Source: Polaromonas sp. SP1 (lineage in GTDB: Bacteria > Pseudomonadota > Gammaproteobacteria > Burkholderiales > Burkholderiaceae_C). From it: a stretch of 64,000 nt of DNA. A program made the position numbers and the translations under genes. Below the pieces are notes generated by a model that worked only from the letters and a program-made list of their open reading frames with translations, had not been told where the DNA came from and did not search any database. The stretch lies in NCBI RefSeq assembly GCF_003711205.1, contig NZ_CP031013.1:3948501-4012500 (forward strand), in the 5' to 3' direction. This document shows, piece after piece, positions 36,924-45,900 of the stretch (positions are counted from its first letter, which is position 1; the number at the start of each line of letters is the position of its first letter).

Positions 36924-39900
36924 CTATTTCTCGTCTGTGTTGCCCGCTTCCGCAGCCGCAGCAGCCAACGCATCGGCTGCGGCGCTGCCGCCGAAACCAC
37001 CGCCACCGCCGCCACCGGACAGGGAAGCTCCCAGGCCGGCGATGGCCTGCAGGGCGCTGTCGTAGGAGTTCACCAATCCGGCATTGCCCACAGCCGCCGT
37101 GCTGGCGTTGGAGGTTTGAATGCTCAGTGCGCCATCCACAAAGCCCAGGGTGTAGTTGCCCGAGATCGAGCTCAGGCCGCCCGCAGTAATCACATAGTTG
37201 CCCACGGCGACCGCCCCTTGCGAAGAGCCGCCGTACGCCAGCGAACCGCCGATGTCGGAGGCCGAGTCGCCCGCCACAAAGCCGTTGTAGCTCACCCCAT
37301 TGCCACCGCTGTAGGCCGAGCCGTCATACAGCCGGGTGTCGCCGTTGGCCGTGACCGTCAACGCCTTGGGTGTGATGCTGGCCGTGGTGGTGGCCGTGGT
37401 GTTCAGCAGGTTGTAGTTACCGGCATCCGTGCCGCCCACGGCAATGCTGTTCACGCCCACCGATTTACCGGTGCCGGCATTCTTGTCGGCAAACGATGCA
37501 ACGCCCATGATGCTCAGCACATCGCTGCCCAGCCGGTTGTCACCGTAGCCCACCGTGGCGGCAGTCGTGCCGTCATAGACCTTGTCCACGCCGCTGGCCG
37601 TCACCGTCAGGTCGGCCTTGTTGATGGTGCTGGTCGTGTTGTTGGTGTAAGTCACGGCGTAGTTGCCGTTGTTCACGCCGTCACCCACCGTCACACCGCT
37701 GGCCGTTACCGTCTTGTTGCCGGTGCCGGCGTTCTTGTCGGTGAAGGCAAAGGTGCCGCCCGTCAGGCTGTCGCCGGCAAACAGCGTGCCGCCGGTCACC
37801 GTGGCCGTCCCCACCGCCGTGGTGGTGGCGTCATAGGTTTTGGTGACATTGGCGCTGCCCACCGTCAGGCTGGCCTGGGTGACGCTGGCCTGCTGCGTGC
37901 CACCGGTGAAGGTGTAGTTGCTGGCCAGGCCGGTGCCGTCGGTGAGGCTCAGGCCGCCGACCGTCAGCGTTTTGTTGGCGCCCACGTTCTTGTCGGCCAT
38001 TGTGGCCAGGCCGGAGAGGCCCAGCGTTTCACTGCCCACCAGCGGGCCGATGTTCAGCACACCGGCGGCCACGTCGACCGTGCCGTCATACGTGCGGGTG
38101 CCCGACACACTCACGGCAAACGGGTTGATGGTGCTGGTGGTGTTGTCGGCGTAGGTGACTGCGTAGTTGCCGTTGTTCACGCCGTCGCCCACCGTGACGC
38201 CGCTGGTTTGCACCGTCTTGTTGCTGTTGCCGGCGTTCTTGTCGGTGAAGGCAAAGCTGCCGCCGGTCAGGCTGTCGCCGCTGAACAGCGTGCCACCGGT
38301 CACCGTCACGCTGCCTGCGGCCGTCGTGTTGCCGTCGTAGGTTTTGGTGACGTTGCTGGTGGACAGCGTCAGGCCGGCCTGGTTGATGGTGCTGGTGGTG
38401 TTGTCCACGTAGCTGACGTTGTAGTTGGCGTTGTTGACACCATCGCCCACCGTCACGCCGGTGGTCGTCACCGTCTTGTTGCCCGTGCCGGCGTTCTTGT
38501 CGGTGAAGGCGAAGCTGCCACCGGTGGTGTTGTCGCCGGCGAACACCGTGCCGGCTGTTACTACCACCGCACCGGTTGCGCCTGTCGTGCCGTCGTAAGT
38601 CTTGGTGACATCGGAAGTCGACAAGGTCACATTGGCCTTGTTGATGGTGCTGGTCGTGTTGTCGACGTAATTGATGTTGTAGTTGCCCGTCACGTCGGCG
38701 TTGCCGCTGTCCTTGATGGTCAGGCCGCTGGCCTGGACCGTCTTGTTGCCGATGCCGAAGTTCTTGTCGGTAAAGGTCTGCGTCGCGGCCGTGTTGACCA
38801 CTTCGCCCGCACCGGCGCCGGCCAGCGCGCCCACGGTGCCCGAGCCCGCAGCGGCCAGCGTGCCGTCGTAGGTCTTGGTGACCGCATCGGCCGTCACCGT
38901 CAGGTTGGCCTTGTTGATGGTGCTGGTGGTGTTGTCAGCGTACGTGACGTTGTAGTTGCCGTTGTTGAAACCGTCACCCACCGTCACGCCGGATGTCGTC
39001 ACCGTCTTGTTGCCGTTGCCCGCATTTTTGTCGGTAAAGGCAAAGCTGCCGCCTGTCAGGCTGTCGCCCGCAAAGAGCGTTCCGGACGACACTGTGGCTG
39101 TGCCCGAGGCGGCCACCGTGCCGTCGTAGGTCTTGGTGACATTGTTGCTGGTGAGCGTCAGGTTGGCCTGGTTGATGGTGCTGGTGGTGTTGTTCACATA
39201 GCTGACGTTGTAATTGCCGTTGTTCACGCCGTCACCCACCGTCACGCCGAAGGTCACCACCGTCTTGTTGCCCGTGCCCACATTCTTGTCGATGAAGGAG
39301 AACGCGCCGCCCGAGGTGCTGTCACCCGCAAACACTGTGCCCGATACCACGACCACCGTGCCGCTCGCAAAGAAGTCGCCGTCGTAGGTCTTGGTGACGT
39401 CGGAAGTCGACAGGCTCAGGTTGGCCTTGTTGATGGTGCTGGTCGTGTTGTCGACGTAATTGATGTTGTAGTTGCCCGTCACGTCGGCGTTGCCGCTGTC
39501 CTTGATGGTCACCCCGCTGGCGACCACCCTCTTGTTGCCGATACCGAAGTTCTTGTCGGCAAAGGCCTGGCTGCCGGCGGCATCTACCACTTCACCCGCT
39601 GCCGCACCGGCCAGCGCGGCCACGGTGCCCGTGCCGCTGGCAGAGATCGTGCCGTCGTAGGTCTTGGTCACGCCGGTGGCCGTCACCGTCAGGTCGGCCT
39701 TGTTGATCGTGCTGGTGGTGTTGTCCACATAGCTGATGTTGTAGTTGCCGGTCACATCCACGTTGCCGCTGTCCTTGATGGTCAGGCCGCTGGCTTGCAC
39801 TGTCTTGTTGCCAATGCCGAAGTTCTTGTCGGTAAACACCTGCGTGGCGGCGGTATTGACCGACTCACCCGCACCGGCACCTGCCAGCGTGCCGACCGAG

Positions 39901-42900
39901 CCTGTGCCCGTCGCGCTGGTCGTGCCGTCATAGGTTTTGGTCACACCCGTGGCCGTCACCGTCAGGTTGGCCTGGTTGATGGTGCTGCTGGTGTTGTCGG
40001 CATACGTGACGTTGTAGTTGGCGTTGTTGACGCCGTCGCCCACTGTCACGCCGGATGTCGTCACCGTCTTGTTGCCGTTGCCGACATTCTTGTCGGTAAA
40101 GGTGAAGGTGCCGCCGGTGGTGCTGTCACCCAGGAACACGGTACCGGCTGACACTGTGACCGTGCCTGCCGCACCTGTCGTGCCATCGTAAGTTTTGGTG
40201 ACGTCGGAAGTCGACAAGGTCACGTTGGCCTTGTTGATGGTGCTCGTCGTGTCGTCCACATACGCAATGTTGTAGTTGCCCGTCACGTCGGCGTTGCCGC
40301 TGTCCTTGATGGTCACGCCGCTGGCGCGCACGGACTTGTTGCCGATACCGAAGTTCTTGTCGGTAAAGGCCTGGCTGCCGGCGGCGTCCACGACCTCGCC
40401 GGCGGCCGCGCCGGCCAGCGCGGCCACGGTGCCCGTGCCGGTGGCGGCGGTTGTTCCGTCGTAGGTCTTGGTCACGCCGGTGGCCGTGACCGTCAGGTCG
40501 GCCTTGTTGATGGTGCTGTTGGTGTTGTCGACGTAGGCAATGTTGTAGTTGCCGGTCACGTCGGCGTTCCCGCTGTCCTTGATGGTGACGCCGCTGGCGC
40601 GCACGGCCTTGTTGCCGATGCCGAAGTTCTTGTCGAGGAAGGCCTGGCTGCCGGCGGCATCCACTACTTCACCCGCAGCCGCTCCGGCCAGCGCAGCCAC
40701 GGAGCCCGTGCCCGTGGCGCTGGTCGTGCCGTCATAAGTTTTGGTCACACCTGTGGCCGTGACTGTCAGGCTGGCCTTGTTGATGGTGCTGGTGGTGTTG
40801 TCGACGTAGCTGACGTTGTAGTTGTTGCCGCTATTGCCGTCATGGATTGTCACGCCGGCCGCCGTCACCGTCTTGTTGCCGGTGCCGGCGTTCTTGTCGG
40901 TAAAGGCGAAGCTGCCGCCCGAAACGATGTCACCGCCCAGCAAGGCCGTGCCGCCCGTGGCCACGGCAGTGCCGGCGGCCGAGGTGGTCCCGTCATAGGT
41001 CTTGGTGACATCACTGGTGGTCAGCACCAGGTTGGCCTGGTTGATGGTGCTGCTCATGTTTTCGGCATAGCTGACGTTGTAGTTGCTGTTGTTCACGCCG
41101 TCACCCACCGTTACGCCGCTGGTCGTCACGGTCCTGATGCCATTGCCCACATTCCTGTTGGTAAAGGCAAAGGTTCCGCCTGTGGCGCTGTCACCCGCGA
41201 AGATCGTGCCGCTCGTCACGACCACGGTGCCGTTGGCGGAGTAAGTGCCGTCGTAGGTCTTGGTGACGTCGGAGGTCGACAGGGTCACATCGGCCTTGTT
41301 GATGGTGCTGGCCGTGTTGTCGACGTAGGCAATGTTGTAGTTGCCTGTCACGTCGGCGTTGCCGCTGTCCTTGATGGTCACGCCGCTGGCGACTACTGTC
41401 TTGTTGCCAATACCGAAGTTCTTGTCGGCAAAGGCCTGGCTGCCGGTGGCATCCACCACTTCACCCGCGCCGGCGCCGGCCAGCGCGGCAACAGTGCCCG
41501 TACCGGTCGCCATGGTCGTACCGTCGTAGGTCTTGGTCACTGCATTGGCCGTCACCGTCAGGTCGGCCTTGTTGATGGTGCTCGTCGTGTTGTCAACGTA
41601 GGCGATGTTGTAGTTGCCCGTGACATCCAAATTGCCGCTGTCCTTGATGGTCACACCGCTGGCGCGCACCGACTTGCTGGCTATACCGAAGTTCTTGTCG
41701 AGGAAGGCCTGGCTGCCGGCGGCATCCACCACTTCGCCCGCACCGGCGCCCGCCAGAGCAGCCACGGTGCCCGTGCCTGTGGCGGCGGTCGTACCATCGT
41801 AGGTTTTGGTCACCGCATTGGCCGTCACCGTCAGGTCGGCCTTGTTGATGGTGCTGGTGGTGTTGTCGACGTAGCTGATGTTGTAATTGCCGGTCACATC
41901 GACGTTTCCGCTGTCCTTGATGGTCAGGCCGCTGGCCTGGACCGTCTTGTTGCCGGCGCCGAAGTTCTTGTCGGTAAACACCTGCGTCGCGGCCGTGTTG
42001 ACCACTTCACCCGCACCGGCGCCTGCCAGCGTGCCGACCGAGCCCGTGCCCGTGGCGCTGGTCGTACCGTCATAGGTTTTGGTCACGCCCGTGGCCGTCA
42101 CCGTCAGGTTGGCCTTGTCGATTGTGCTGGTGGTGTTGTCTACATAGCTGACGTTGTAGTTGTTGCCGCCATTGCCGTCATTCACCGTCACGCCAGCCGC
42201 CGTCACAGTCTTGTTGCCGGTGCCCACATTCTTGTTGGTGAAAGCAAAGCTGCCGCCGCTGGCGGTGTCACCGCCCAGCAGCGCCGTGCCGGCCGTGGCC
42301 ACCGCCGTGCCGGCAGCCGAGAGCGTGCCGTCATAGGTTTTGGTCACGTCGCTGGTGCTCAGCGTCAGGTTGGCTTTGGCGATGTCGAGCCCGCCGCCGA
42401 TGATGTCGTAACCCTGCTGGTTCGAGTAATAACCCGTGAGGTAGCTGCCCGCGTTGCGCGCGCTGGCGTTGCTGCCCGACACCCCCACGACGCCGGTGGT
42501 GGCGCCTGCCTGCGTGCCGCCGTCATAGGTCACGTTGGTGTCGGCCAGGGTCAGCCCGGTCAGGAAGCCGCGCAGCAGCGGGCCGGTGTTGCCCTCGTAA
42601 ATGCGCCAGGTGGTGCCGTCTCCGCCTACATTGCTGGCGTTCCAGCCGGCGTCGGTGAAAGTCTGGGCCTTCATCATGTCAGCGGTGAGGATGCCTGTGC
42701 CCCCGCCTCCACTGCCGGCCTGGCCGCTAGTCTGGGTGTCCCAGAAACTGGCGGTCACCGTGCCAATGTTGTCCCAACCCACCAGGCCGCCCGTCTCCGA
42801 GGAGCCCTGCACCAGGCCGTTGGCATAGCTGCTGGTGATGGTGCCGCTGTTGATGCCCGCCAGGCCGCCCGTCGTATGGTCGCTGGCAGTGCCCACGGCA

Positions 42901-45900
42901 CCGCTGGCATAGCTGTTGGAGATGGCGTTGCTGTTGACCCCCACCAGTCCGCCGGCGTTGCTGCCGAGGACGGTTCCGGTGGCGTAGCTGCCGCTCACGG
43001 TTCCGCTGTTGGTCCCCGCCAATCCCCCCGTATAGATCGAGCCGGACACATCGCCGCTCGCGTAACTGTTGCTGATGGTTCCGGCATTGGTGCCGACCAG
43101 CCCGCCCACTCTCGAACTGCCGTTCACGGCCGCCGAGCTATGGCTGTTGATGATCGTTCCAATGGAGCGGCCGACCAGCGCGCCTACGGTGTCGTCGCCA
43201 GTGACACTGCCTCCCGTCAGCCCCAGGTTGGAGACTGTTCCGCCGTTCATCAAACTGATCAAACCTACATCGGTGCCAGGCCTGTTGATGACGAGTTGGT
43301 CAATCACATGGCCGCCGCCATCCAGGGTGCCAAAAAATTGCGCGCCTCTGGCGATGGGGTTGAAGCCCGCACCCGCATTCCAGTTCACGGTACCGCTGGC
43401 ATCGATGTTGTTGGCCAGTTTGAAGTTCTTGTTCAACATGTCGGCGGAGCCCGCGCCCTGCAGGCCATAGACATCGGCGATCTGGTAGACCGTGCCGGTG
43501 CTCAGGCCATCGCCGGCCAGCGCGCGCACAAAGGTGCCGCCGGTGATGCGGAAGTCACCCGCGGAGAAGGTGGGCAAAGTACCGACCTGGCTGAAGGTGC
43601 CGGCCTTGAGGTCAAACACGCCGCTGACGTTAATGGCCGCCGGGGCGCTGATACTGCCCTGGGCGCTGAGCGCCAGGCCTGCGGCGCCGATGGCACTGGT
43701 CAGGTTGATATCGCCTGCCGTGGCCGTGAGGTTGATGTTGTCATTGGTGGCAGCAAAGGCATTACCCACCGTGATGCCCGAGGCCGAGCTGGAGGTAAGG
43801 CTGACGTTTTGCGCCGAGCCGCTGTCGGTGCTGATGCTGTAGTTGGCGGTGTCTATCGCATTGGCGGTGCTGATGCTGATGTCACCCGTGGCGCCGGTGG
43901 TGGACAGCGTCTGCAGGCCGCTGACGTCGGTGCCCAGTGCAATCCCGTCCTGCGCCGAGGCGGTCAAGGTAGTGGCCGTGATGTTGTTGTCGGTGCCGTT
44001 GGCGTCGGTGATGGCGCCTACTGCGGCCGTGAGTGTGACGTTCGCTCCAGAAACGGTCTTCACGTCCAGGCCCGCGTAGGAGGTCAAAGAAATATCACCC
44101 GTAGTCGAAACGTTTTCAACGGTGCCCCCGGTCAGGTTGATGCGTATCGACCCGGAAGTGCTGGTGGCAGTCATGGAGGGTGAATCGACCAGGTCCATGT
44201 CTATGCCAGTTGCGGCATTCAGCGTCACCCCGCCAGCGGCGGATACGGTGTGCATGCCGGTGATGCTGCCGCTGCCGGCAGTGATGTGAACTGCGCCAAT
44301 AGCGCTGCTAACGGCGGCATTTACGGCGACATCGGTGGCACCGGCGAGGGTTAAAGCCCCATCGGCCACAAAAACAGGTGCTGCCACGGTCAGTGCGCCG
44401 GCTGTGGTGCTCACAGCCACATTGCCGGTGCCCGTGGTAGACACACCGTTGATAGCGCCGCCGGGAACGGCAGCGCCCCCAAAGGTCACCTGGTCAATCG
44501 CCAGCGCCTTGTTGTTGCTGATGCCGATGTTGCTACCAGCCACCGCCGAGACTGCGTTCACGCTGGTGTTCAGCGTGTTGTCGCCGCCCGCGCCGGCGCC
44601 GATGTAGCCGCCGGCCCGCACGGCCAGGTTGTTGCCGGTCAATGCCATCGTCACGGCGTCGGCCTGCTGTATGTTCGCTCCGGCAGAAACATAGAGGTCG
44701 CCCGTGTTCGTTGTGGCCTTCCCTACGCCCGAAAAGATGACATCGCGCCCCGCTTCAAGCCGGATATTGCCGTCGATGGCCGACAGCGTGCCTCCGTTGA
44801 TGGTCAGGTCGTTGCCGCCGCCCGCGCTCAGGCTGATGTTGCCGGCGCCGTTGCGGCCCAGGCCGTTCACCGTGAGCGCGCCGTTGCTGGTGGCGATGTC
44901 CAGGTCCCCCGTTGTGAACGTGTTCTGCACCTGCGCGCCGACCAGGGTCACAGCACCGCCGCCATAGATGACACGGACCGAGCCCGCGGCACCCGCGTTC
45001 TTGTTTTGCGCCGTGCCGGTGACGGGAATGATGCCCAGGCGCTGGCTCAAATCACCCGCCCCCGTACCCGCGCCTATGCCCTGGTTGGCCGTCACGGCAA
45101 CCGTCGCGCCATTGAACCAGCCGCCGGGCACCTGCTGCACATAGCCGGCCGCTGCGGTCACATTCACCGCCTTGCTGGCGCCCGCGGCGCCGCCGGCCAG
45201 CCCATTGCCGCCTGTCGCATCGATGGAGCCGATCGACACATTGTGGTTGGCGCCGCCAGCGCTCACCGTCACAAAGCCGCCCGCGCCGCCGTTGTTGGCC
45301 AGCAGGGTGCCGCCGCCCACGGCATTGCCGCCCTTGGCATTGGCGCTGCCGGCCAGGCTGACGCTGCCGTTGCTGGCGGTCATGGTGATATTGCCCGCGG
45401 CGCCTATGCTGCAAATACTGTTGTTGCTGCAACCGGCATTTTCGACAAAGCTCAGCACATTGCCGCTGCCGGTGATGTCGGCATTGGCGCCCGCCGTTTT
45501 GATATTGACCGTACCGCCTGTGCCCGACACGATGGTCGCGCCGCCGTTTTGGGAGTAGTTGGTGTTAACCCGGTTGAGCGAACCTGCGCCGCCGTGCGCG
45601 TCGAGGTTGCCGAACTGGATGGTGGCGCCTGCGCCTTTGGTGTCCAGCGTGACGTTGCCGGCATTGCCGCCGTTGTTGCCGGGATTGGAGTTGCCGACGT
45701 ACTTTCCGCCCCAGGTGCTGATCGCCCCCGTCGTGATGGAGGCCGCGCCTGTGGCCACCGTCGTGACGGAGACGTTGCCGCCGCTGCCGCCGTTGCCGAT
45801 GTAGCCCGCCTGCCCGCCCTGCGCGGAAAGGTTGCCCACGCTGATCGTGCCTGCACCACTGGTGGAGGTGGTTTTGATATCGATCGCGCCGCCATTGCCG

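Noticed and set aside
37370-42380. CRISPR-like regularly spaced repeats
   Set aside because: The 273-bp periodicity comes from translated YDG protein repeats; there are no short direct repeats with unique spacers and no cas genes.
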